Assembly: GCA_022605405.1 (NCBI GenBank)
Contig: JABYQQ010000009.1
Coordinates: 1,054,001 to 1,118,000, forward strand
Length of the DNA stretch: 64,000 nt
Origin: Earliella scabrosa
Taxonomy: Eukaryota; Basidiomycota; Agaricomycetes; Polyporales; Polyporaceae
Direction of reading: 5' to 3'
In this document: positions 54,695 to 64,000 of the stretch, piece by piece
How positions within the stretch are numbered: position 1 is the first letter of the stretch
How the letters are laid out: each line of letters opens with the position of its first letter
Program-made: the position numbers and the translations under genes
The notes under the pieces: model-generated
What the model saw: the letters and a program-made list of their open reading frames with translations, nothing else
The model's database searches: none
Told to the model about the DNA's origin: nothing

Positions 54695-55127
54695 CAGAAT
54701 GCTGTGACGTCCCGCCAGTGATAGTCCTCACAAGTGTATAATTATTCGTCTGTTTGACCCTCCACAACGCCGGTGTACGTGAACCCTATGCTCATGATGT
54801 GAGTGACCCTCTCGAGTCTGGTGGCGCATGTACTGGTAGATGGGTTTTGCGCCAACGGGACTGTTCGCAGCCTGGTGATTGTACACACTGCTGATCTGAC
54901 GTACACGAATGGACGGGACGGCCTGGTTGGTTGACATTGGACAACCGACAGATGAAGAACGAGTATGTGATGAGCACGGATGTAGGTGGGAGGCAAGATG
55001 TCAATCCTGATGCATACGGATTGCATGCGACGTACAATGCGGTATACCGAAAACGCAGAACACCGCCCAAACAAGAGCTCAAGATGGACGATTGTCGACA
55101 GCACTAGAGGGGAGTGTGTATGCGTGA
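54695..55127. other. Spacer holding a truncated copy of the DUF6534 3' end
   Basis: See the pseudogene entry at 54750. No functional gene seen here. Confidence 0.6.
54750..55050 (+). pseudogene. Truncated duplicate of the DUF6534 gene 3' end and its flank
   Basis: 54755-54815 matches 51085-51150: CCACAACGCC, GTACGTGAACxCxATGCTC and the following donor GTGAGTG are recognisable, but the frame is damaged. The match then jumps to the 3' flank: 54835-55050 resembles 52250-52500. About 1.1 kb is missing between the two parts. It is therefore a decayed second copy of the DUF6534 tail, placed next to the intact EBP2. Confidence 0.75.
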
Positions 55128-56696
55128 TCACTTCCTACTCCGCTGTGCTATCCGTTTGCTCTTGCTCGGGCGTTTTGGCGCCGGTCTTGCGCCCTTTCCG
55201 CCCTTGCCAGCCTTCTTTCCTCCAGGACCGCCGCGTTGGACGAAGCTGTCTGTCGAATCTTTCGTGTTCTGTTTTGACCGTCGCCCTGCGCCGCCAAAGC
55301 CGAACTTCTTGTCGCGGGCCGCGCGTGGCAGCTTCGGCTTGCCGTTCGGGCCCTTTGCGCGTTTTGACGGTCGGTCCGCAATTGCGTCCTCCACTGCGAC
55401 GTCAAAGTCCTCGTCGTCGCCTGCGCCACCGTCGAGTGCGCCTTTCCGTTCTGTAGAACGTGCCAGTCAGTGACCGTGCTCACAACATGAGATACACATA
55501 GCAGAACATCTGCAGAATGTGCGGATGACGGTATGGTGTGGAGATGTCGGAAGGGAAAGGTCGAATTATGGTAGGATACTCACTTCGCTTAAGACCTTTC
55601 AGCCTCTCCTCAATCTCCTTCTTGTTTTGCTGGCGCTCCTTGATCTTCTCCAGCTGCACTTGCTTGCCGAACTTCTTGCCCTCACGCTCCTTCCGTTTCT
55701 CCTCCGCACGCTTGAGACCTGCGCTCTCGTCGAGCAGGCGCTGTCGGATGCGCTCCATATGTGCGTCGCTCTTGACCATCTCCGCGAAGTAGTCGGCGGG
55801 ACGGGTGAATGGAAAATTGTGCTTCTGGGCCAGGGAGCGAGCGGTCTGTGCGCCGTGAAGTGCCTGTTTATAACTGGTATACGAGAGCGAATGGGTCAGA
55901 CAGAACCATCAGAGACGCGGGGAAGGACAACATACAACGCAAGCTCTCGGTTTAGGTCGTCCTCAACGTCCACATCAATGGACTCGGAGTAGGTGACGGT
56001 CAAGGTGTCTGTCCATGGTAATGAGGGGTCAAGGGCGATTGTACTGCGTATACGCTCCATAGCAATCTGTCGAGGATATTGACATTTGCGATTACTATCA
56101 CCCTTGCACTCTCCGCGCGAATATGAGCCACGCACCTTGTTGTCGATCTCAACTTTTTGTCGCGGCTGAGCGTCCTCGTCAAGCATATCCTCGTCTGAGA
56201 GTTCGTCCACAGGGATGACAACATCTTCGCTAGGCCCGGCTTTCGCGGTCCCTGCATCCTCGTCTTCATCCTCGTCCTCACCTTCGTCCTGTTCCTCTCC
56301 CGATACCGCGCCATCCACGCCTTCCTCGTCTCCACTCTCCTCGTCCTCGCTGCCAGCCAACGCGCGCAGCTGTTCTTGTGCAAAGTCGTCCAGACCGTCT
56401 TCTCCCAGCGCCTTCATGAGTTTCTCCATACCCTCCTCGTCCACATCTTCCTCGTCCGAGTCATCCTCTTCTCCAGAGTCCCCCGTCTCATCACCCTCCT
56501 CACTGTCCTCCTCATCTTCCGACCCAGACTGAGATATCTCAGCGTCAAGCTCGTCAACTTCTTCCTCCGATTCGTCCGACTCCAAGTCCTGCGCGGCTCG
56601 TTTCTGGACCTTCGTGGGTTGTGCCGGTGCCTTTCCCTGTGCTTCCGTGGACTTTGGCTTGTCCTTAGACTTCTTTTCTTTCAGTTTGGCGGGCAT
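55128..56696 (-). CDS. EBP2: EBP2-like rRNA-processing protein
   Basis: A nucleolar factor for 27S pre-rRNA processing and 60S subunit assembly. Four exons. The start MPAKLKEKKSKDKPK leads to a long Asp/Glu/Ser-rich region (about residues 45-170). The conserved Ebp2 domain follows: EIDNKIAMERIRSTIALDPSLPW, DTLTVTYSESIDVDVEDDLNRELAFYKQALHGA, FPFTRPADYFAEMVKSDAHMERI, and helical KFGKQVQLEKIKERQQNKKEIEERLKGLKR. The basic tail has KKFGFGGAGRRSKQN and ends PKRPSKSKRIAQRSRK, as in yeast Ebp2 relatives. All introns are GT-AG and keep the frame. Length about 410 residues, normal for the family. It is convergent with the NTase-like gene. Confidence 0.93.
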
Positions 56697-57244
56697 TGCG
56701 AGGCAGCAGAGAGAAGGACTGGGGTAAGAGTTTCACGTGTAGCCGAAAGGCCTGCAAAGTGTAAGCGCTCGAGAAATTCGAGCGCACGTGCCCTCGAAAC
56801 AGTATCATGGGCGCTTGCTAGCGGCAGCTCACAACTTGAAGCTTGAAGCTTGAAGTTGAAGTTGTCTGATACGGTCAGGCCTAGGTCGAGGCCGAGGCTG
56901 TCATCGACGAAAAGGGTTGCATAATGTGTGAAGCAATACATGAGTATCCAATACAGTGCGATCCTACGCTAGTACGAATGTATACGGTACAGTAACTGCT
57001 TGAAGTAATAAACGTATTGAGAGCCACAGACGAGTCATGATCGTAAGGAACCGGGAAGTAGACACCTAGGGATACATTAGCAGACACTGTAAACTCGTGT
57101 TCTATCTGGACCTGCAGCGTAGAACGAAGTCCGTACGAAAGAGTCCGAGTCCTGGAAACCGAGCAAGTTGAGAACGAAAGCAGAAAACATACAGTCTGAG
57201 AGAAGCCAGTAGTCATCGTGAACTCAAAACGCGTGTCCCCGCAG
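56697..57244. other. Intergenic between zinc-finger-like gene B and EBP2
   Basis: About 550 bases. A short tandem AAGCTTGAAG repeat (56837-56860) is the only feature noted; no gene seen. Confidence 0.45.
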
Positions 57245-58410
57245 TTACAATCCCAGACGGAACCTGTCCAGGTTCTTCGCGTCGTCGGCAGTGAGAGACT
57301 CCGGTTCGACAAAAATGCATTTCTTCGCCAACGCTCCCTTGCAGCTCTTCCGGTGTCGCTGGTAAGCGTCGCGGCGGCTGAACTGCTTCCAACATCCGCC
57401 GACCCTGAGGGTCCCGTGGAGCTCGAACTGGACGGCCATGTCCTCCTCCGACAAGCCGACATCCTGGGCTTCGTGCAAGGGCAAGCCAACGCATCCGAAT
57501 GGTCGCGAAGAATGGGTTCTGGCATGGCGCGACAAGTCTGCTCCGCGGTTGACGGGCTTTCCGCATAATGTGCAGCGCATCGTAGCCGCATCTATGAAAC
57601 TGAGAGGATCTACTCCCTCCGGAAGCTGCAGGTTTCTGGGAGGTTGGGATTTGCGCCCATAGGGCGACGCTCGTTTCGCGCGCGACTGAGAGGACGGTGG
57701 GCGTGTCCGGCGCTCGTTGGGAGAAGAGGGGCGGCTGGATGCCTCGGACGAGGGTGTCGATGGGGTCGCGGAACTCACTGATGACGAGTAGGATGTGTAT
57801 CCTGACACAGACGAAAGAGGAGAGAGCGACCGGGGCGGGGATCCGATTGAAGATGGCGGGTACGAAGACGACGGCGGGAAGACGGTGGAGGGGAAAGCTG
57901 TTGATTCGAGATGACGGTTCGAAGGAACCAAGGAGGACGTCGACGTTGAGGCCGACGACGTAGAGAAGGTCGCGGACGTGTAGGAGGAGAAAGATGAGGA
58001 GGGGGCGTATGCGGAAGACAACAACGAAATAGGATAGGTGAAAGAAAGGCACCATAGCTCCGAGTCAGAGTCCATAGCGGGAAGCTCCATGTGAGGCGTT
58101 GTGAGCTGAGGGTTGACAGTCCTGTATGGACCATCGGAAGGGATACTGACGTGTTCGCGAGGGGTATCATGGAAGACGGACCACCGGGGTAGCCACTCGG
58201 ACGTCGGTAGAGGATCTTCCATCGGTGATACGAGGGGGTCGAGCAGAGCGGTCCCTGCGGTCGTGGGTTCTGGAGTGCTCTCCGAAACGCCCTCTCTGTG
58301 TGTGTGGAAGTGTGAGCAACCCGAAGACACCATACCGTTGCTCTGCGTACTGACCCGTCCTCCTGGCATTGACTATAATTAAGGTATTGATCGAACGGAA
58401 CGTCTTCCAT
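57245..58410 (-). CDS. Atypical C2H2 zinc-finger-like protein B
   Basis: Two exons. Exon 1 starts at 58410 (MEDVPFDQYLNYSQCQEDG). After an intron of about 60 nt (GTCAGT...ACAG) a long exon runs to 57245. The middle is Ser/Pro/Thr-rich and probably disordered (SSVSSATPSTPSSEASSRPSS). The C-terminus has MRCTLCGKPVNRGADLSRHARTH, a spacer with FGCVGLP and VQFELHGTLRVGGC, then WKQFSRRDAYQRHRKSC. The first unit is C-x2-C...H-x3-H; the second has a single leading cysteine and ends in H and C. It is the paralogue of protein A at 40665-41715. A nuclear DNA-binding role is inferred. Confidence 0.78.
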
Positions 58411-58969
58411 GGATGACGATGGGACTGCACGATATGTACAAGACGGGGTGGGGGAGGCAGAAACGCTCCTCCAGTCTCGCGGCGAGCAGTCCCTGTTATA
58501 CCCCGCCCGTGCCTCCAGCGAGAGGAAGACGGAGCCATTTCCTTTGTGTAGTCGGTCGGATTCGGAAGCTAGAGGGCCTGAGGCAGTGAGAGGGTATGAC
58601 GCGCGATGGGCTGGAGGGGGGGTAACGGACGGCGGAAACGGCGGCACCTGCACCACATGCCCCCGCCTCAAGGCTGCTTCCAGGTTACGCGCTCTTCCAA
58701 ACCGTCGGTAAAATCACAATTTCTTCACATCTGCCGCTCCCCTGATGATCGTCATCCTGTCTGGAAATTAACAAAAAATAAGCGACTCACTGATAACATT
58801 CGAGCACCAGAAATCAGCGTTATCCATGTCTTCATAGTTTGTGCACTCAACGTCTCGCTGTGTCAAGAGGTGGTGATCAGAGATAATGATCATGATAAGA
58901 CTGAGCGGTTCGTTGAATCCCTCGTGAAATGCCTATAGTACATCGAGCCGTCAACTGTAACCGAGTAAA
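58411..58969. other. Intergenic, about 560 bases
   Basis: Upstream region of zinc-finger-like gene B and 3' flank of the BBC1-like gene. No gene or repeat seen. Confidence 0.45.
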
Positions 58970-61900
58970 TCAAGATGAACGGTACTCGAAGAGCTGCAAT
59001 AATCCGGTATCCTTGTCCTCCGCGCGATAACTAGCTTTGTCCGACGGAGTACTCAAGCCTCCAAAACTCTGTATATCTGTCGGACGGAACATATCAGCGC
59101 CCGTTGGACAAAGCAAACGAGCGAGACGAATGACGTACCTTGACAGTCCCACTCTTCAGATCTTCCAGCCGATAACTGACAGATTCTACGCTCTGTACAA
59201 AGGAGAGAAAGAAGCACAATCGTTAGTGCCACCGCAGCGCCTCAGATCATGACATGCCACGCGTACCTGTTGCCCCACGTGCTGGTTGGCCTGGAACACC
59301 TTGACCTTTGACTTCTTCGACTCGAAGTCCCCAACGATGCCGACGAGCGGCTCGCCCACGCCCACGCTCTGGTTGTAGCTCTGCAGACCCTTGTGACCCT
59401 TGAACTTCGCGTCCGACACTACAACCACGTCTCCCGGCATGATGTCACTCACGCGCCGGTGCACCGCGCCTACGGACTGGCTGTAGACGAGGTACCCGAA
59501 CGACTCGAGCGAGTCCGTCGGTTGCGCCGCGTTGGGCACCTGGCCGAGCACGGTCCTGACGAAGCCAACGAACGTACCGTCGCCGATCACGCTCTTCTTC
59601 GACCGCTCGAACATCGCGGCCGAGACCTCGTGCACTTGGACACCGACGCGACCCCAGTGCGCTTGCAGCTCATCTGGAGTCAAGTGCTGCTCGGTGGGCG
59701 GGGGAGCGGCTGGAGCGGTACGCACGGGAGGAGTCGAATGCTCGGGGGGAGCGGATGCGGCAGCGACCGGAGACTTCCCGGGAGGGGCGGGTGGATACGA
59801 CGTCGAATCCTCCGACCATTGACCAGACAAGGACAGATCGGTCTCGCCCCCAAAGTCGAAGTTAGGGATGGATGGTGTCTCCCACTGCGACTCCCCTGCC
59901 TCGGGCTCGGCCGGAGGTGCGCGCGGAGGAGCTCGAGGTGGCGGGCGCGAAGCACGGGGCGGGGGTGGCGGCGGCGGCTCATCCGAGCTCTCTACTTGGT
60001 CGACCATGACAAAGTCGCCTTGGGTCTCCTGCGTGGCAGCTGGCGGCGGCGCATGCGGGGGAGGAGGGTAAGTGAACGCTGGAGGAGCGGGCGGGCGAGT
60101 TCGGGGGACTGGAGGTGGTGAGGCCAAGCCATGAGGGACGGGTGGTGGACCGGTCGAAACGCGACGTGCAGCACGGTCAGGGACAGGAGGAGGAGCCTCT
60201 TCTTCAGCATCAGTGTAAGTGACCTCCTCAAGCTCGCTCTCATGTCCAGCGCGGTCGCTATCTGACACGTGCTGGTAGTCCGACTCCTCCTGCTCTTCTT
60301 CAGCAGGTGGAGGCGGCGGAGGCGGAGGAACAGGCGCGGAACGCTTGGGCGGCGGAGGCGACGTGACACTCTCCTCTTCTTCCTCCTCGCGATGGACGCG
60401 CGGAGGCGGCTTCGGCGGGGGAGCACCAGGAAGCATGCCGAAACGCATGCCGCCCATGCCTGCGATGCGAGCAGCGATGCGCTGCTTGCGAGCGAACTCG
60501 TCCTCTTCTTCCTCTTGCGGAGCTTCCTCGGATTCGGCGTGCTTCTGCTCCCCCTCCTCGCGCTCGCGTTCTCCTTCGGCCTCAGGCTCGGGCGGAGGGG
60601 GCGGACGACGAGCGCCTGGGATCGGCGGAGGTGCACCAAAACGAATGCCGCCTAGTTTGGCCATTCGCTCAGCGATGGTACGACGGCGGGCCTGTTCAGC
60701 ATCTTCCTCATCGTCGTTCTTACTCTCTTGCTCCTCGGAAGCGGGCGGCGGCGGTGGAGGGGGATTGGTCGCAGACAGAGGAGATGCGGCACTCTCAGAC
60801 GGAACGGGCGGTGAGACAACCCGCTGTGGAGGAGGGGAGACAACTCTGTGCGGCGGGGGTGGGGGCGGGGGCGAGATGACCCTCTGTGGTGGAGGCGGAG
60901 GCGAGGTCGCCGGTGGTGGCGAAATGACTCGCGGAGGAGGTGGAGGAGGAGACGCGACGGGGGAAGTTGCTGGCAAGGAGCCCCCGACGCTCCTCTGAGG
61001 GCTATAAAACTCGGGGTCTATGGGATCTGCGAAAAAGCACAAGCGTTGAGTATGATGTTTGCCGGCATTGGGGGAGCAAGCGCCGGCTAGAACAAAGCAC
61101 TGACCGACATCACTGTCATCAAAGATCTCTCGCTCTCCGGATGGTCCGCGAAGTGGCGGTAACACGGGCCTTGCGCCAGGTGAAGGGGCACCTGGAGTCG
61201 GTATCTGGGAAATTGGCCGGGGGTGACGGGGCGGAGGTGGAGGCGCAGGCGGTTCAGCCTCTACAGCCTCTGCATTGTCGTCCGGTTCGGCGTTGTCCGA
61301 GTCATCGTCAACAAAGGAAGCTTGAGCGATGGGAGGTGGAGGCACTGCAACGGACGGACGACGAGGCGGCGGCGGAGGTGCAGGTTCAGGTTTATACGGT
61401 TCCTCTTCTATTTCTTCTTCCGCCTCGACTTCGTCGTATTCAGCTGCCGGAGGGGAAGGCGGTGGAGGGACCGCCGCGTGTCTAGGGGGTGGAGGGGGAA
61501 TCGCCGCATGCCTGGGAGGGGGCGGAGGCGGGACAAATTCCGGGGGTTCACGCTCATCATGCGGGATATAGTCGTGTGCCGGTGCATTGTGCTGGCCACT
61601 CGAGTACGCGTGTTCACGCTCCTCCTCTTCGACGCGCGACGCATGTGGCCTGTCGTCCTCGATCTCAGGCTCAGACTCGAGCTCTCGTGCATGTTTGGTG
61701 TATGCGTCCTCCTCTTCATCCCGCTGAGGTGATGGCGTGCGCTCGTCCTCGATGTCCTCTTGAACTGGATGAGGTGGGGGTGGCGGGGCTGTTGCACGAG
61801 GTGGGGGAGGCGGAAAGTCCCTGCGCGGGGGCGGGGGGAAGGACAAAGGAACCTCTTCATCAGCCTCAATGGGCGGGGCTGGGGGTGTCGGGAGCGGCCT

Positions 61901-64000
61901 GCGAGCGGGAGGCGGTGGAGGCGGCTCCACGCTAGGCTCTTCCGCTTGCTCTACCGGGCTCTCAGACACATCCTCCTTGCTCTCACGAACGGCCTGCTGA
62001 TCATCTCTTCCTTCATACGGATCGGCGTCTTCGTCATCGACGAGGCTCTCCCCATGGTCGCGACCCGCCGCATGCGTTACACGTGTCTCCGTTGCTTCGT
62101 CTTCGTCTTCATCAGCCTCCGCGATGGGCTCACGCGCATGCGTACTTTGTTCGACAACGTGCGGGCCCTCTGAGACGCCGCCTGGAAGCCAATGCATCAA
62201 TGTCTACTCATACACACAAGGCAGGCTTATACTGGAAGAAATTCAATTACCATCCATAGACGACTTCCTTGAAGGAACCTCCATTCCAGACTGTACCGAG
62301 CCGACACTCGCCTTTCGCTCAGGCGCCTCCGGTGGAGGCGATGTTGCGGGGTGTGGATGACTCTCGCGGCGTACTGGAGGGGGCGGTATCCGTGCAGAAT
62401 CAGCACTGTCCCTACGAACTGGGGGTGGAGACCGGGCGGAATCTGCGCTATCCCTTCGAACGGGCGGGGGAGAGCGAGCAGAGTCCGCACTGTCTCTTCG
62501 CAGAGGTGGAGGCATGCCACCCGCGAAGGGGTTGAAGCCACCCGACTTGGCGAGTCGCTCAGCAATGCGTTTGCGCCGCGCAGCTTCGTCTTCCTCTTCC
62601 GGCTCGGGAGCAGGCGCTTCGTGCTCAACGGCAGCTTCCTCGGGCTGTGGCTCATCCTTCACCTCAAGAGGCTCCGTAGCTGGCTCTTCCTGGTGCAATG
62701 GTTTCTGTGAGGCAGTCACCACGTCAACAAGCTCCTCCTTGGTCGGTGGTTCATCAACTGCGTGCGATTCGATAGCGCCTTCGTCTTGCGTGACCGAGGC
62801 TTCGGGTGTAGCTTCGGGCGCTTCCCCGGTCTGTTTGGGAGCAGCAACTTCGGCGACATCGGCGGATTGTGCAGCTTCGTCATCCTTCGGCTCCTCCTTG
62901 ACTGGTACATGGGCGATTGCTTCTTCAGCCGCCTCTACAAGTCGACTCTCCGTCACTTCAGGCTCGCGGTCTCCGTGAGGAACACCAGTTTCCGGGGTCG
63001 GCTCAGAGACAGCGGACTCTGCGGCTTCTACGGGAACAGCTTCCTCCTTGCTCGAGAGTGGAGCAGGACTCTCCTGTTCTTCTTGCTCGATCACAGGTGC
63101 GGCGGGAGCGGGAGACTTAGCAGCGCGCTTACGCGGAGGAGCGGCTCGCTTGGGACCAAGAGGAACAGGCATAGCAGGAGAGCGTACTGGAGGCGAGGTG
63201 ACCGATTCCGGAGAGAGTGTGGAAGATGCAGAGTCCTTCCTCGGTGGTGCTTCAGCGAAGTAGTCTATACATGAGTTCGCCGATGAGCATGTATGCACTT
63301 GAGATGCAACGATAACGTGCGTACCTGTGGAGCCAGAGACCGCACTGTCCTCAGCCGCCGACGGAGGCAACTCGATGGCAGCAGCTTCTTGCACAGTCGG
63401 GGAGACGACAGCAGGCTTCGTCTCCTCCGCGGGTTTCGCGTCCTCTTCGACCGATTTCTCCTCTTCCTTAGGCTTCTCCTCTTCCTTGGGCTTCTCTTCC
63501 TCCTTCGTAGGTTTCCTCTTGGGCGGAAGATCCGGCTTCTTGCCAAAGATCGGAGGAGGGCCCATCCCGACCCTCGCACCACCCAGACGGGCCATCCTCG
63601 CAGCCAAAGCGGCCCTCCGCTGCCTCTCCTCCTCCTCCGGATCGGGCTCACCCTCATCCTTCTCGCCCTCTGCCTCACCCTCCTTCTGCTCCTCCGCAGC
63701 GGGCGGCGATCTCACCTCTCCATCGTCCTCGGGCGACTTGGCTGCCGCAGCAGGCTTCTCCTCGTCCTCTCCACCGATCGGCTCTACCCTCTGCACAACG
63801 GGGGGCGGCTTCCACTTGGGCTTCTCGCTCGTGGGCCGTGGGGGTGGGGGTCCAGCGGGAGCGCCGCCAAATGCACCCGATCCTTGCAGAGCCGCCATGC
63901 GCTCCTTCAGCGACAGCTTCCCGATGCTCTCCATAGCATCCGCTGCAGACATCCCAGCGGCCTTCTTCGCCTCTGCATCGTCCACATCGCGCTGGACAGA
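58970..64000 (-). CDS. BBC1: BBC1/MTI1-like actin-patch protein (N-terminus outside the window)
   Basis: Bbc1/Mti1 binds type I myosin and WASP and limits actin assembly at endocytic patches through an N-terminal SH3 domain, which here would lie beyond 64000. The visible part (about 1,600 residues) holds repeated modules of the type RxRIAERLAKxGGxxxG...PPP, acidic/Ala-rich segments and very long proline runs that can bind SH3 and profilin. The C-terminal globular domain is clear: LTPDELQAHWGRVGVQVHEVSA, DGTFVGFVRTVLGQVP, SFGYLVYSQSVGAVHRRVSDIMPGDVVVV, KFKGHKGLQSYNQSVG and SYRLEDLKSGTVK, typical of Bbc1/Aim3. Short introns lie near 63265-63325, 62195-62260, 61013-61100, 59210-59266 and 59100-59140. 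The last exon ends LLQLFEYRSS at 58970. The N-terminal exon is still open at 64000. Confidence 0.85.
62345..62515 (-). repeat. Tandem 14-15 residue repeat in BBC1
   Basis: The minus strand encodes three consecutive copies of the unit RRDSADSARSPPPV, the third with an isoleucine and an extra proline. The DNA copies differ at synonymous positions, so they are not a very recent expansion. Confidence 0.8.

Noticed and set aside
59393..61732. Long open frames on the + strand opposite the BBC1-like gene
   Set aside because: They are antisense shadows of GC-rich, proline-coding DNA and show only low-complexity Gly/Arg composition.
1..64000. CRISPR array, tRNA or rRNA genes
   Set aside because: I noticed no regularly spaced direct repeats, cloverleaf-like segments or rRNA-like sequence. 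A tRNA scan was not possible here.

Overview
This window reads as nuclear DNA of a filamentous basidiomycete, most likely an Agaricomycete. Genes are densely packed and carry many 50-70 nt introns. F-box/leucine-rich proteins occur in tandem, cytochrome P450s form a same-strand array, and a DUF6534-type seven-helix membrane protein is present. Housekeeping proteins (Gut2, Mus7/Mms22, SNM1/Artemis, Ebp2, Bbc1) look fungal. I saw no tRNA, rRNA, CRISPR array or autonomous transposon. All assignments come from reading translations and splice sites by eye; exon borders are models.

Layout. 1-962 (-): 5' part of mitochondrial glycerol-3-phosphate dehydrogenase (GUT2). 1347-8200 (+): three tandem F-box/LRR-like genes; the first is split inside its F-box by a 401-bp element with 77-bp terminal inverted repeats. 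8621-24440 (-): six intact P450 genes head to tail, in three sub-groups of two. 25352-27602 (+): an MFS transporter. 27889-34394 (-): a long Mus7/MMS22 replication-fork repair protein. 34931-37545 (+): a seventh P450 of the same sub-group as P450s 5 and 6, on the opposite strand. 38017-39435 (+): an unrecognised leucine-rich protein. 40665-41715 (+) and 57245-58410 (-): two related atypical C2H2-like proteins.

42043-42880 (+) and 52768-53605 (-): two copies of a small protein that may be a degenerate nucleotidyltransferase fold; the second is divergent from a better-preserved nucleotidyltransferase-like gene (53721-54694, +). 43760-47104 (+): SNM1/Artemis-type nuclease with a very long disordered tail. 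47750-48395 (-): a homologue of TRIR/C19orf43. 49408-51880 (+): DUF6534-type membrane protein. 55128-56696 (-): EBP2 ribosome-biogenesis factor. 58970-64000 (-): BBC1-like actin-patch protein whose N-terminus lies beyond the window.

The P450 array next to an MFS transporter suggests oxidative secondary metabolism or detoxification, but there is no backbone enzyme (terpene synthase, PKS, NRPS), so a classical cluster is not shown. The most unusual observations are: the foldback element in an F-box gene whose removal restores the reading frame; a 14-nt microexon carrying the I-helix oxygen-activation motif in all seven P450s; a TATA-like box at near-constant distance from the start in several P450s, which decides start codons; a duplicated DUF6534/EBP2 junction in which each copy kept a different gene; and several GC-AG introns and AAG acceptors.
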